DNA from: Piliocolobus tephrosceles
Lineage: Eukaryota > Chordata > Mammalia > Primates > Cercopithecidae
Length of the DNA stretch: 64,000 bases
NCBI RefSeq assembly: GCF_002776525.5
Contig: NC_045453.1
Coordinates: forward strand, 37,396,873-37,460,872
Direction of reading: 5' to 3'
Positions 11,861 to 23,560 of this stretch are shown here, piece by piece (the first letter of the stretch is position 1; each line of letters opens with the position of its first letter). The translations under genes and the position numbers were made by a program. The notes under the pieces were generated by a model. It saw only the letters and a list, made by a program, of their open reading frames with translations, was not told the DNA's origin and made no database searches.

Positions 11861-13061
11861 GCTACCGGGCTTAGGAAAGCCCTGCCCATTCGCTGTTTCT
11901 GCAGCACACACACTTGGGCCTTTGCAATTCCAAAACCACCTTGTTTAGTGACATGTTAGCATTTCCTAGTCATCTGGTATCCTCTTATTACCCATCTTAC
12001 TTGTCCTTCCAACACTGGGGTGTGTCGGATAGGAAATAGTAAGCTTTCATCTTTCTATGACATTTCCTGGGAGATACCCCAGATCTCAGTATGTTTTTAA
12101 TTGGACAAATTAGACATTTATTTATTTTCATTGTGGTTTGTGATGCTTTTAATGGGAATTAACTAGACAGAAATGACAGTTGCACTGTTATGAGGCTGAT
12201 ATTCCCCAGAGGAAGGTGGGCAGCAGTCTAGCTCGTCAGCTGCTGAAAATGTCCCCCTTGAGCTCCCGGTGTGCTCTAAGGCCATGTAGCTTCTACTGCA
12301 GCAAAAGTAATGAGATCCTTGGCAGAATCACTTGAACATGCTGTAGAGAGCTTTCTGTATGCATTAGGCACTGCCAACGACATGCATGTCCAACACAAAG
12401 GGGCACGGTGGACATAGAGCATGGCAGGTCCCAGTCTCTGAGCGGAAAGGGCCCAAGTGCAGATGGTAACCCACTCAGCACCAGGGCAGCTGCTCTGGCC
12501 ACTGAGGGCTGGTCCCGCAGCCGTTCTGGGCACTGGTGGGGCTTCCCCAGGAGCTCTGGGCTCTTCCCCACAGAAACCAGCAGTTCTGTTTCCACCAGAG
12601 GCTCCTGGGACTTATCTGCACCCCGAATGCTCACATGTGTGAATGCCTAGTCCTGCTCTCCTTACTGCCTCCCTATTGGGGGCTGAACCTCCAGGTCGTG
12701 CTCCACTCCCCACACTACACAGCCAGGCATCCTTCCTGTGTCCGCTGTCCTCCTCAGCGGGCTCTCCTTTTCATGTCCCTTTCAAAAGAGCAGCCAGGCT
12801 TCTCCTGGTCAATTTCTCTTCTCAATTTGGTGCTGACTCCTGGCTTCTCAATAGCATTTTTATTTTTGCAAGTTTATAGTAAAAATCAGCAATGCATTCT
12901 GGTTCCTCCATGCCAAGAATTTGTGCTCGTGCCTAAATATGAGAATCTTGACTCATGTCAGTAAAAATGATGGCCTCGGTAGACCCATGGCAGAGCCTGC
13001 AGCCTGGTGCCAAAGAGCACTTTCCTGCCAGCTCAGCCATTCACCACTGCCACTGCCTGCA
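11861..13061. other. Unique non-coding DNA
   Basis: No gene or repeat that I can support. The cluster of overlapping open frames between 12276 and 12964 on both strands is in moderately GC-rich sequence and has no recognisable domain. Confidence 0.4.
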
Positions 13062-13272
13062 CACACAGACACACACACACGTACACACTCCTGCATGCAC
13101 TGACAGGCACTCACATGCTTGCATGCACTTACATGCATACACTCACACATACACACTCACACACACTAGCACACACATGCTTGCATGCACTCACATACAC
13201 TCACACACTCACATACATGCACTCACATGCATACACTCGCACATACACACTCACCCTGTCACTCATACACGC
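13062..13272. repeat. CA-rich degenerate minisatellite
   Basis: An impure tandem array built from cacaca, catgca and cactcaca words. Longer words recur, such as 'tgcttgcatgcact' at about 13117 and 13169 and 'catgcatacactc(g/a)cacatacacactca' at about 13132 and 13222. It keeps several frames open on both strands, which explains the His/Thr-rich and Cys/Val-rich open frames here. Alternating purine-pyrimidine sequence of this kind can adopt Z-DNA. Confidence 0.85.
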
Positions 13273-14554
13273 TCCCACCCCTCCTGACAGGCAGCAGGCA
13301 CTGCTCCGCAGGCACTCCCTTGGGCCCCTCACTCATGTTCTCATTCTCAACTTTCTCTGCTACCTGCCCTTTATCCGCTGATGCAGATCCTCTCTGCCAA
13401 GCCTCATTCCTGATTTACCTTGAAAAGAGTCCGATGCCTAACCCACTTTCCAAGGGCAGTTGAGGTGGGAATCATTGCTTTTATATAGGGCATGGCTCTG
13501 GCTACACTTGGGAGATGCCCTCGTTTCGTTTCAGAGAGAGGCTATTCTCTGCTCACTCACTCCACTTGTCCTCCAGCCACACCCCTGCACAGAACCCGCT
13601 GTAGCCCAGGCCCCCAGTGACTTCTTCGAAGCCCTCAGGGTGGCTCTGTCACTAGGGAGATATGACCTTGAGGTGTGATGGCAGCTGGTGGGACTGGGTG
13701 AGGCCGGAGCTGGCTGTATCCCTGTAGTGCAGGGCCTCCTGTCTGCCTTAGGGTGTTCAGGTATCCCACAAGTCTGGCCCCCGATTGTGAGGATGGCACC
13801 CCCTCCATATCTGCTCCATGGCCACTGGCTTTGCGGATCTCTACTTCGCTGTCTCCCAAGGGACATGTGGCCGTGTTCCAGCACCTGGCCAGGCCCTTTT
13901 CTGTTCTCTCATTACTCCTAACCCAAGCAATGTCATCATGCTGTACATCTGTCAGTGGGTCCAAATGTCAAAGACTCCTAGACCTCCCAGATCCCAATCT
14001 CTGGCTCCAACTCTTGCCTCATTCTCCTGCCATGGAACAGCCACTGGAACTCCTGCTCCACCTCCAGTGATCTCCACCCACCATACCACAGTTCCCTCTG
14101 CCCTAGGGCTGATGGCCATGGCCACAGGTGGAACCAGGCAGCTTCTGCCACACACCAAGGAGCCATTCTTGGTGGCCCCCTTTCCCTCCAGCCCTTCTTC
14201 ACCCACCAGAAAGTTCTCCTGGCTCTGCCTCTGACCCGTGTCAGATGTATCCTGTTCCCCCTGCCCTCAGTCTGTTACCATCACTTCACTCTTGGACTGT
14301 GCAGTCATCTCTGGACTGCTTGCCCAGGTCCTGCCCTGCTCCCTGCAGGATATTCTCTCAGCAGCAGCCCAGCCCAAGGTGGTATTGTTGGATAGCTAAG
14401 ATCAGCCTGCCTTCCCTGTTGAGGGCCCTCCCTGAGTCTGCACCTTAGCCAAGGCTCCCTGTGTGCTCGCAGGAGCACCCAAATGCTAATCACGGCCTGC
14501 AAAGCTCAGCACCAGCCGCCAGCACTCACTCTTCAGTTGCATTTGAAGCCACTC
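13273..14554. other. Unique, C/T-rich non-coding DNA
   Basis: No gene recognised. Overlapping open frames at 13460-14234 and 13531-14206 on opposite strands reflect GC-rich sequence with few stops. Parts of 14230-14460 may be decayed L2 but I cannot fix boundaries. Confidence 0.35.
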
Positions 14555-15035
14555 TCCTCTGGTCCCAGTGCAATCTGGCTGCACTGACCTGCTTTCTGTT
14601 CTTCAAATAATCCCAGGCCACTCAGACTTAGGGCCTGAGCCCCTGCCCTTCCCTCTACCTGGTGTGTTCTCTCCAGGACGCTCCCACGGCTACTCCTCCC
14701 CATCCTGGGGTCTCAGAGGGCAGGTCCCCATGCAGTGGGGCACTCCCCCACACTCCCAGGAACTGCACCTGCNNNNNNNNNNCCCCATGCAGTGGGGCAC
14801 TCCCCCACACTCCCAGGAACTGCACCTGCCCATCACCCTGTCTCTATTGTCTCACAATACTTGGCATCATCTTGGGATTCCTTTCTTCCTTCCCCCAATG
14901 AAACATGAGTTCCCTGAGTACAGGGACCAAGCCAGTCTTGTACATATCTTACTTCCAGTGCCAAGAAGTGCCTGCCATGGATAAGGCAGTCAAAAAACAT
15001 TTGTTAAAAGTGAATGATTACATAATTGATTGACA
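14555..15035 (+). mobile_element. L2 LINE, 3' region, containing the assembly gap
   Basis: From 14575 'ctggctgcactgacctgctttctgttcttcaaat' matches the L2 segment about crop-up of 'cactggccttctttctgttcctcaaac'. After the gap, 'aatgaaacatgagttccctgagtacagggacc' through 'gtgcctgccatggataaggcagtcaaaaaacatttgttaaaagtgaatga' matches the L2 3' end (tgagctccatgagggcagggac ... gtgcctggcacatagtaggcgctcaataaatatttgttgaatga). Order and strand are consistent on both sides of the gap. Confidence 0.65.
14726..14829. other. Assembly gap (10 N) flanked by an exact 47-base duplication
   Basis: Ten Ns at 14773-14782. The 47 bases before it (14726-14772, starting ccccatgcagtggggcac) are repeated exactly after it (14783-14829). 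The simplest reading is that two contigs overlap by 47 bases and were not merged, so the duplication and gap are artefacts. A true tandem repeat that broke the assembly is the alternative. Open frames that run through the Ns should be ignored. Confidence 0.9.
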
Positions 15036-15057
15036 AATGTCAATCCACCTTCTCCAT

Positions 15058-15242
15058 CTGTGGTTCTCAACCTTGGAGGCACATAAGATTCACAAATGAG
15101 CTTTAAAAATACAAATGCCAAGGCCCCCCTCAAACCTTGAATTTCTGACTTAATGGTTCTGGAGAAAAGCCTGGGTATCAGGATTTGTTAAAACTACTAA
15201 TGTGAATCAGATGTGCTTCCAAGACTGGGAATCAACTGGAAT
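15058..15242 (+). mobile_element. MER5A-type hAT-Charlie DNA transposon
   Basis: Starts 'tctgtggttctcaaccttgg' at 15058, continues 'cacataagattcacaaatgagctttaaaaatac' and 'ccaaggcccccctcaaacc', and ends with an inverted counterpart of the start ('ctaatgtgaatcagatgtgc...aagactgggaatcaactg'). This is the layout of the short non-autonomous MER5A element with near-palindromic ends. Confidence 0.8.
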
Positions 15243-17773
15243 GTAGCTTTCAGCCTGGAGAAAAGTTGTCATGATCCAGATACTGTCCTTGAAAGGACCC
15301 TAGAAAAAGACCTACTGCAAAAAGAAAAACCTCCATCTTGATGGTATTAGTAGTTCTCAAAAGGGCAAAGTCAGGGGACCCTATGTATTGGTTTCAGGGC
15401 CTGAGCTCAGTGATTGTTAAGGCAAGTCCTAAAAAGTGAGGAATTGGTTGGAACTGGCAGAGTCTGACAACACAGTTTAGGATTGAAGGGCACAGCAAAG
15501 GGAGGGTCTCAAAGGAGGTGTTGGTGAACAGACTCTTGAGTTGAGCCTTATGTTCCAAGAAGATGGACTCTGTGGAGCAGTCTCCCAACTTCTTGCTATG
15601 TTTGCTTCTTTGGAGGTTTGTTTTTGCTTCGTCCCAATACTGCTTAACACATGAACAGGAATTCCTGTTGGTTTCTGCTCTCAATATTAATCAGAAGGAA
15701 AGCTTAGAAGCAAGTTTGAATCCACGCAAACAGAAGTATATTCAGAAAGAGTAAATGAAAATCCATATGGTCAAGAGGAAAGAAAAAAATCAAGCACTAT
15801 GCCATTGCCTCCACAGTCAATGGGGAAGTAGAGTCTGAAAGTTTTCTGAATTAACTACTAATTTTTATTTTAACATAAAACTATTGCATGATTAATAATA
15901 TAACCCAATCTATTAAGCACAGTTTAATAAATCAACCTAATATTTTTGCAAGGAGTGAAAGATTAAGAATATGAATGTATTAGTGAAACAAATGATTTAT
16001 TCTTAAAAAATGTAACATAATGATGCTGCATCCAGTTAGAAATTAAAATCAGGAACCTAATTAGAGACCATCACAAAAAATATATTGATTTTGTTAAACA
16101 TGTAGAAGATGGTTGGCTAGGAAAGCACATAGTAAGTTGTTTAGATGAGTGCTTCACCAAGATACAAAGAGAGGTGCACTTGAGGAGGGACCATCAGCAG
16201 CCACCTGTGCTCCATCTACAAAGATCTGGTTGTGACGGCATGGCTCAGGAGCTGATCAGAAAATTTCTGGTAGACGCTCTCTCCACTCCAAGCCACAAAG
16301 ACAACTAACTAACCACTTCATTGAATTTAGATGCCAAAGCAAGCCATCTTGATTTAGATCCTTAATTTCCCTACTCACGAGGTAATAAAATAGAATTTTC
16401 TTTCTGGGAAGATGTTTTAAATCATGAAAATATTTAAACTGATCACAAAGCTAAGTGAAATACAATAAAACACAATGTCTGCAAGTATATATCATTTTAA
16501 TTTTTTTTAGATCAAATTCTTCGTAACAAGATTCTTGTTGGGAGACCAGCGGGATGACCCCAGGACCCCTCCCCAGCTGGCTGGGCTGGAGGCTCAGCCT
16601 CACAAGGTGGAGGCTGTGCCTGGCCCTCACCCTGGGCTCCAGATACAATTTCTCTTCTTTGACCCCCAGTCCCTCATTGTACATTCCTTCACAGCAGTTC
16701 CTCACTTTGCTTTGGATGTTCTTGGCTTCGTCTCTTCCCCACTCGTAGACCACAAGCCCTTGTCAGGCAGAAGCTGAGTTTGAATCATCTTCTACCGTAA
16801 CATCTAAGACGACACCCTGAAGTTACTGAGTGTTTGCTGAGTGAACTGTGTCTCTTGACTGCCTGCTTATCTGAGGGTGAGCTGTTCCCCATAAACTCAG
16901 ATCTCCCTTTTCCAGGACCGCTCAGGAGTGTCTGCTCATGAACAGCCAGGCTCAGCCAGCCCTGGAAAAGTATGGTCTGCAAGAAAGAAGAATATAGTAG
17001 AAAAAATAGCAGTTGTCCTCGGTCCATTGAAATTCAAAGGATTCCCTGGGGATTTATTTTCTAAATGGCTTCTTATTTCCCTAAGTGTTTTGTCCTTTTT
17101 CCTCTGATGTGTGGGCATCCAATAAGCAGGCACTGGCGCCATCAACTCTTTATGTTCCCTCCCTGGAAAAATCCTCTAATTATAAAGTATCACTTGCTGC
17201 ATGAGCCAAAGGGAAGAGTAAATTATTCCACTTTTGTTTGTACCATTGACTCCAGAGACGAATGTCTTCTTGTCCCCCGGGGAGCCAAAGCCATCCACGT
17301 TGACCTTTTGCAGAGGCGGGTGCGGATTCTTGTGCTCACCGCTCTGTGAACCCCACAGCCCGTGAATTCGGGTGCCTGCCTCCCTTCTCCTCAGAAGCAG
17401 TCTGTGTGTATTCCAGCTTCCACTGTCCTTTTTTCAGAATGTCAAGGACACTATCTCCTACTGCTTGAGTCCCTCTGCCTGTTCCCATCCCCCAAGCGAC
17501 AGGAGAAGGGCCTCTTAAATCCCTGATTGGGATACAATTCTCCTAACAACATTCCCAATTGCCTTTAGGGCTACATTGTACACAGAAAAAGCGTAGACAG
17601 CAGAGAGTATTTAATGCATGGTGACAATTAGTGTATACCGAATGCAAATGTCGCCTCCATACCAAAACATTATATGCATGATGTCATGGAACCCCCCGCA
17701 TCTGATCCATGATGAAGAGATGCTGTTGATGACTCCATTTCAGTTTCAGACTAAGTGACCTGCCCAGGGTTCA
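15243..17773. other. Unique, partly AT-rich non-coding DNA
   Basis: Two and a half kilobases without a recognisable gene or repeat. 15840-16120 is strongly AT-rich. The block 17225-17350 keeps several CpGs in otherwise CpG-poor sequence and is noted separately as a finding. Open frames such as 17065-17349 do not match any family I know. Confidence 0.4.
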
Positions 17774-17815
<42 letters not shown>

Positions 17816-17830
17816 TCACACACATGCACA
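17774..17830. repeat. (CT)n(CA)n compound microsatellite
   Basis: About nine CT units run directly into about eleven CA units (CA part 17793-17814), then an imperfect cacaca tail to about 17830. Likely length-variable. Confidence 0.95.
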
Positions 17831-20800
17831 CTCTTGTAATTGTCAGAGCAGCCTTTTGGCCCCAAGCACTCTGACCCCTCAGCAGGATGTCCTGCTGTCT
17901 CCCTAGAGCATCTTCCCTTTATGTGTCTTAGCTGTAGTCTCAGGAAGTTAGAACTGGCAGAGGCACTAGCTTAAGTGAGAAACCAAGCACAAGGGTGGGT
18001 GAACAACAAGCTTGGGCCACAGGGAGATTATCCAGATAGCCTCTGAGACCTTGAGCAAGTCACAAGATCCAAGTGTCCTAGGCAGGTTCTTCCAGAATCA
18101 GACTTCCGATGAGAATCCACAGGCAAGTGACTGATGACAGGAGAGGCGCCAAGAGAGGTCAGGGAGGGAGCAGGAAAGGAGAGTTGGGAGGGGGAAAGTC
18201 AATCCAGGCACAATCTCAAGAACAGTCTTGTAGGGGGATCTTCAGCCTGATCTTGAAGAGGCCTCTGGAGGGCAAGCAAGGCCTCTGAATTTGTCCTGCC
18301 TTGAAGCAGGGAAGCTGGACTTTCTCACTCCTGCCTGTCCGTCATGAGTTACTGGCCACTAGGAAGGACATGCACCCACAGGCCCTTGCAGTTCTCTGAA
18401 CAGCGAGGCTAAGCAGCTCCCATGGCCCAAGTCCCCGAAGAAAGAGCATGGGCTACAGTTAGAAGAAAAGCATGCAGAAACTGCAGAGTTGGCATACAGA
18501 TCAGACGCGGGCATCGCAGGGCATCTGAGTGGAGACCACCAGGATCCAGGATACTCGGGCCCAGTCACTAGTACAATGCCCCATGCGGGGCCAGAGCTGT
18601 GTCTGTGACTGGAGCCCCCATGACCTCATCAGAAGGTCTGGGGATTTGGGAGGTGAAATCAATTAAGGGGATTAGAAAGTAGGTTTTGAAGGAAAGTTGA
18701 CACAATTAGAGTATTTCACCTCCAGAGAAGACTAAACAGTAAGCCAGTAACTACACAAGTACATGAAGACTTCTTACCAAAAAATGATGGCTGATTCAAG
18801 GACTGCAGAAGTAGAATAATTGACATACTGCACATACAGAAGGGCTCCTACCGCACAAAGGAAACCCCAGCCTGACAAGGAAGGGAAGCCCCAGAAGACT
18901 GTAAGGAAGGGTACATGGTCCACATGCCCAGCATCTGTCTTGCAGTATTACACAGGGTCCCTCTGAAATAATTTACTCTGAACAGGTAAAGCACGACAAC
19001 CAGAAATATTTCCTGCGTGTCTCTTATGTGGGAGGGTTTGGAAGCAGAAGTTCATAAAGTACATGAAAATGAGGATGAGAAGACCAGGATGAGCAGATCT
19101 TCAACACTGCCCTTGACCCTGTGTTGGGGGAGTTGAGGCAGGTAAACCCTTAGAAGCCTGAACCTGGCATCAGAATGCTGCAGGGAGGGCCCTCTCCAGC
19201 CCAGAAGCTCCATACTGACTCCTCGGCGGTATGGAACCTCTTATAGAATCCATCCTTCATGTGAACAATGGCAGTGATACTGTCCCTTCTCACTGGGCTG
19301 TGATCAATGGGTGCAGACACACTCAGAGCTCTTGCTACAGAGCTGGGAACAGAATAATGAAGTGTCAACTAGAATGGGTCTCCACATGTGAAATGTATGC
19401 CCAAGCCTGGTGGAAAGGTGGCATTCACTGCTGCTTCAAAGGATTCAAAACACTCCTCTGCTCAAGCAGAATTTGAGTCAACACAGAACCATCAAGGGAT
19501 ACCCAATGTGTCCCACATATCCAGCTCATATTATTTCTGTTTCTTCCAGTTATTGACACAGAACCTTCCAGCACACGTACTCTGCAGAAACACAAGCTCA
19601 TTCATTCTCCCCATGTCCTTCCGTGTTAGGTAAAATCTGGAAATTAGAATCCCCATTTTGCAAATACAAAATAACTGAAAACAGATTAAGCTGCGACTCA
19701 CTGAATCTGGAGCAAAAGCAGTTTCTATCTCCTGTTTCCTTCCTTGCAAGCTCAAGTTCCTTGTCTACTAACCTAGATGTCAAGGTGCTTTATCCTTCTC
19801 CCTGCTCTGATATTTCTTTCTTTCCTTTTTGTAAAAAATGAATGAATCTTTCTTTGATAGGAGTGACAAAGGAGCGTACAGAAAAGGTATGGAAATTTCA
19901 GAAGGGATGGGGTTCCTTCCGGCAGAATCTGACACTGGATCCCTGATTTACACAACCCGGGCACTGCCCCAGGAGCAGGGAAGGAAAAGCGCAAAGCAGG
20001 CTGTGCACATCCCCATCCATCTGATCGGCTCACTGGGTCCAAGCCTGGGAGATGCCTGCCGGGGAATTGTCATCTGTTCACTCTTACGCACCGCCCACAG
20101 ATGGAGCCCTCCAAGGTCAGTGGATGAGGGACAGGCTGTGGACGGGAAGAAAACCGGGAGTCAGGGGGCCTGGATGCAGGGAGTATTTCTTCCAGTTTCC
20201 AAATGTGACTTTGGGTGCCTGGCTCTGGGTTCCAAAGGTCGTGGTGAGCCCTGAGTGCTGCTCCTCCTTCTGCTTATACTGAACAGGGTCCTATTCTCAA
20301 CTGAGAGGGGAGGATGTCCAAAGCAGGACAGTGAGGATCATGCTCCAGACTGTTGTTGGGAGACGCTGTGTCTGACACAGGAGAATGATGTCAAGTCCAA
20401 AGACCAAGGAAGGGGAAGCAGAGGGCTAGATAGCAGCTGGGGAGGTCAATGCCAAAGGAATTAGGGGCAACATCAGGTTTCAGACTGTGCTTCAGAGTGA
20501 GCCCCTGTCTGTGAGTGTGAGCTCGTGCCTCTCTGGAACACCAGCACCACCCCAGGAGCCTTGCGGCCTCATCTGCAAAAGGGGTCATCGTACCTGTGGA
20601 AGAGGCATCTCCTTCGGAGTAGAAGAGAATTTATGTGAAGGAGCCTCTGGTCAGTGCTGAGCTCAGATCACGGGTGGCTCCGTGATGACCTCAGGTGGAT
20701 CCCAAATGTCAGACATTCCCCTACTCATTCCACAGTCAGCCGAAGGCCTCTTCCTCACCATCAACAGCAAATGGGCACACACTGAAAACCTTGGCTGTGC

Positions 20801-21809
20801 CACATTTCTTACCTATGTTGATTCTTTTACTCTTTGCAACGATGCCACACCTGGGGCCCAAGAGGGAAGGGATCCACCCAGGGTCGCTCCACCGCAGACC
20901 TTGCAGCCAAAGGGAGCCGCAGCCTGGCCACACCCTCACTCCTGGTCTCCACGCTGCGGCCTTGCCGCCATCCCGGTCCTGTCCTGATCTAGGAGGAAAG
21001 TGAAGGCTGCCAAGGGATCTCCAGCAGAACCTTCTTTTACAATTATAGTACAAATTGGATCCTTCTTATTTCACTGCTCTGGTTTTGTTAACAGGCTATT
21101 TCTGTGTCAGTAACTGCCCATGGGTGTCAACTCCCCAGTGGGCTAGAATAAAGGGAAGATGTGACATCCTTTCTTCTTCAACAAAAAAGGATTGCCGGTA
21201 TTGCTCCTTTCAACTGCCAGCCCACTCATCTGGGAGGTTCAGCCTGCCCTGTCACCTCGGAGCACTCAAGCTGCTGGGCATGTCCTGACTTTTCCCTTTT
21301 CACATTCCCTTTGACTCTGCAGGAGGGAAGCGGGTCCAGTTGATCTGGAGAGGCTGAATGGAGAAAGAACTGAGGCAGAAGTAATCAGTGGAAATTCCAG
21401 AGGGAGACAGATCAGAACCCACTGTCTAAGCACAAAGGGCTGCTGGCTTAGTAGAGTGAGGCTAAGGTGGGGAGGTCAGTGAGCCAGGGAGCCTGCCCAC
21501 CTACAGAGTGGCTCTGCAGCTTTGTCCCTGCAGGATGAGGCCCTGAGCTCTGCACCCACCCTGGTGGGCTGCACATTATGTGCTGTGAGACCTCTGCAGG
21601 TGCAGGCTCAAAGCCCTGCCCCTGCAACTCTCTCCACCAGCGTGCCTCCTGAGAGGCAGGTAAGGCAGAGGTAGGCCTCAAGGAGCCAACCCCACGAAGT
21701 TGTGGGCGCTCTGTTTACTTCTCGGGACTCTGCCTTTACCTTGATAACTAGGGGACAGTTAGGTGGTTTGCAGGAAAAAGACATGTTGCTGTTGAAAATT
21801 CTGTTTTCA
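17831..21809. other. Unique non-coding DNA
   Basis: Four kilobases in which I recognise no gene, RNA gene or transposon with confidence. Many 60-140 codon frames occur on both strands (for example 19838-20254 and 20682-21053), overlapping each other, none with a recognisable domain or flanking splice pattern. Confidence 0.4.
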
Positions 21810-21945
21810 GGCTGGGCACGGTGGCTCACAACTATAATTCCAGCATTTTGAGAGACTGAAGTAAGAGGATTGCTTGAGGCCAGGATTTTGAGACCAGCCT
21901 GGGCAGCATAGCAAGACTTCTCTACAAAAATAAATGAAATTTTCA
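21810..21945 (+). mobile_element. Free left Alu monomer (FLAM)
   Basis: Starts 'ggctgggcacggtggctcac' at 21810, continues through 'gaggattgcttgaggccagg' and 'agaccagcctgggcagcatagcaagac', then ends in 'ctacaaaaataaatgaaa' with no right monomer. It is an ancient single-monomer Alu or a truncated AluJ. It lies head to head with an inverted monomer 12 bases downstream. Confidence 0.8.
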
Positions 21946-21956
21946 GCACAGCAATT

Positions 21957-22088
21957 GTGTTTTTTTTTTTTTGAGATGAGATCTTGCTACGTAGTCCAGG
22001 CTGGCCTTGAACTCTTGGGCTCGAGAGATTCTCCCGCTTCAGCTTCCTGCATAGCTGGGACTACAGGTGTGTGCCACAGCACATGGCT
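21957..22088 (-). mobile_element. Free left Alu monomer (FLAM), inverted
   Basis: Begins with a run of 14 T, then 'gagatgagatcttgctac', 'ccaggctggccttgaactcttgggctcgagagattctcc' and ends near 'gccacagcacatggct'. Flanked by 'agcaattgt' before and 'agcagttgt' after, a plausible decayed target duplication. With the preceding monomer it makes an inverted repeat. Confidence 0.8.
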
Positions 22089-22110
22089 AGCAGTTGTTAT
22101 TTGTTTACGC

Positions 22111-22425
22111 TGTGTTATGAACAGAATGTCTGTGTCTCTCCCCAAAATTTATACGCTGTAGCCCTAAATCCCAATGTGATGGTATGAGGAGCTGGGGCCT
22201 GTGGGAGGTCCTTAGGGCTAGAGGAGGTCATAAGGATGGGCGTCCATGATGACATTAGTGTGCTTGTAAGATGAGAAAGAGAGTGACCTCCTCTTGCTCC
22301 GAGTGAGGACGCAGTGACACGGCAGCCGTCCTCCACCAGGAGGAGAGTCCTTGCCTATCAGCATGCTGAGCATGGACTTCCCAGCCTCCAGAATTATGAG
22401 AAATAAATGTGTACTGTTTTTTAGG
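22111..22425 (+). mobile_element. MaLR LTR (MLT1/MST type)
   Basis: Begins 'tgttatgaacagaatgtctgtgtctctccccaaaatttatacgctg' style text, has 'cccaatgtgatggtatgaggagctgggg', 'gaggtcataaggatggg', 'gtgaggacgcagtgac' and ends 'acttcccagcctccagaattatgagaaataaatgt'. This is the motif order of a MaLR LTR, including the polyadenylation signal aataaa near 22402. The extreme 3' end is missing. No internal region is attached, so it is a solo LTR. Confidence 0.8.
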
Positions 22426-23179
22426 AATGTATTTTTCTATTTGTTTGCTTTTGGGGAGTCTAAACAGTTTCTTGACAGGACAAAGTACATTATTATTAGA
22501 GATAATGCAAGTTATTAATTACCAAATATATTTGTATAGAGGGGAAAAGCCACAAAATATCTATGAATTGTAAGAAATAAGCACTGTTGCAGTGCAAATA
22601 TCCCGAAACATTCATGTGGTGCCACGTTCAGCTCTCCGAAGCTCTTTAGCTCTTACCCGGAGCAGCCGTGCTCAGGGTGATGCTGCTGGGAGTCTGGAGA
22701 TAGATGAAGACACTCCCCCTACACCCGCCTTCATACGTACACATGCACCTGCACACTGGGACACACACTTGTGCAACACATATGCTGGAAAAGCCTCCAG
22801 TCCAGTAAGTGAAGCACAAAAGGTAAATAAATAACAAAGCTCCAGACAGGAGAGGGTGCGGCCCACAGAGAGTGGGGCAGGCCCGCTGCCATGTTCCCAG
22901 GAAGTGGGATGTAGTCAATGGACCTTCCTTCCAGGGTGGCTTGGCTGTGCAGCCAGGAGAGGGGGATAGGAAATGGGAATTCAAGGGGCCACCCTAACAG
23001 GGAGTCATGGCACATGCCTTCAGGTGTTTGTCCAAGGAAAATGCATTGCAAAGAGTGTGAGAAACATCAGTGTGACTATTTCAAAGTGACGTGAAGAATC
23101 AAGGTTCATCACCATTCTCTGCTGTCTGGGGAAGATCACTCACAGCTTACCTATACCAATCCAATCCGATTCTATCACT
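22426..23179. other. Unique non-coding DNA
   Basis: Nothing recognisable. Overlapping minus-strand frames between 22646 and 23051 have no motif. Confidence 0.4.
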
Positions 23180-23560
23180 CTATTCACAGGATGCTCACAG
23201 CCCAGGATGAGGCCCAATCCCCTAAAACCTGGTATGAGGCCTTTGATGATGAGACCACTACCCAGCTTTCCGGTCTTATCTTATGCATCCTACACTCGTG
23301 CTCCATGCTTCATCAAACTCAAAAACCAGAAAGAGCAAAACTGCCTCAGGAACACTGCCTTCCCCCACCCCCAGGGTCATAGGCACACACACGCAGGCAG
23401 CCCCTGCTCCTCATCCAGGTCTCAGCTCTCTTGATTACTCCCTGTCTTCATGGGCCCCCCTCCCACTCTGCTCCCCCAGGACCCCTTCCTCGCCCCTTTG
23501 GAGCAGTCATCACTCTGCACAGTCACTGCTGTTTACTTGTCCTTTTGGGCAGGGCCGTAC
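23180..23560 (+). repeat. Possible L2 LINE fragment
   Basis: C/T-rich sequence with 'caggaacactgccttccccc' and 'cctgctcctcatccaggtctcagctctcttgatta' recalls the L2 3' coding segment. Weak; boundaries are guesses. Confidence 0.3.

Noticed and set aside
13062..13272. CRISPR-like regular repeats
   Set aside because: Short, impure CA repeats without unique spacers, in primate DNA.
14568..14984. 138-codon frame passing through the Ns
   Set aside because: It crosses the assembly gap and the artefactual duplication, so it is not a real reading frame.
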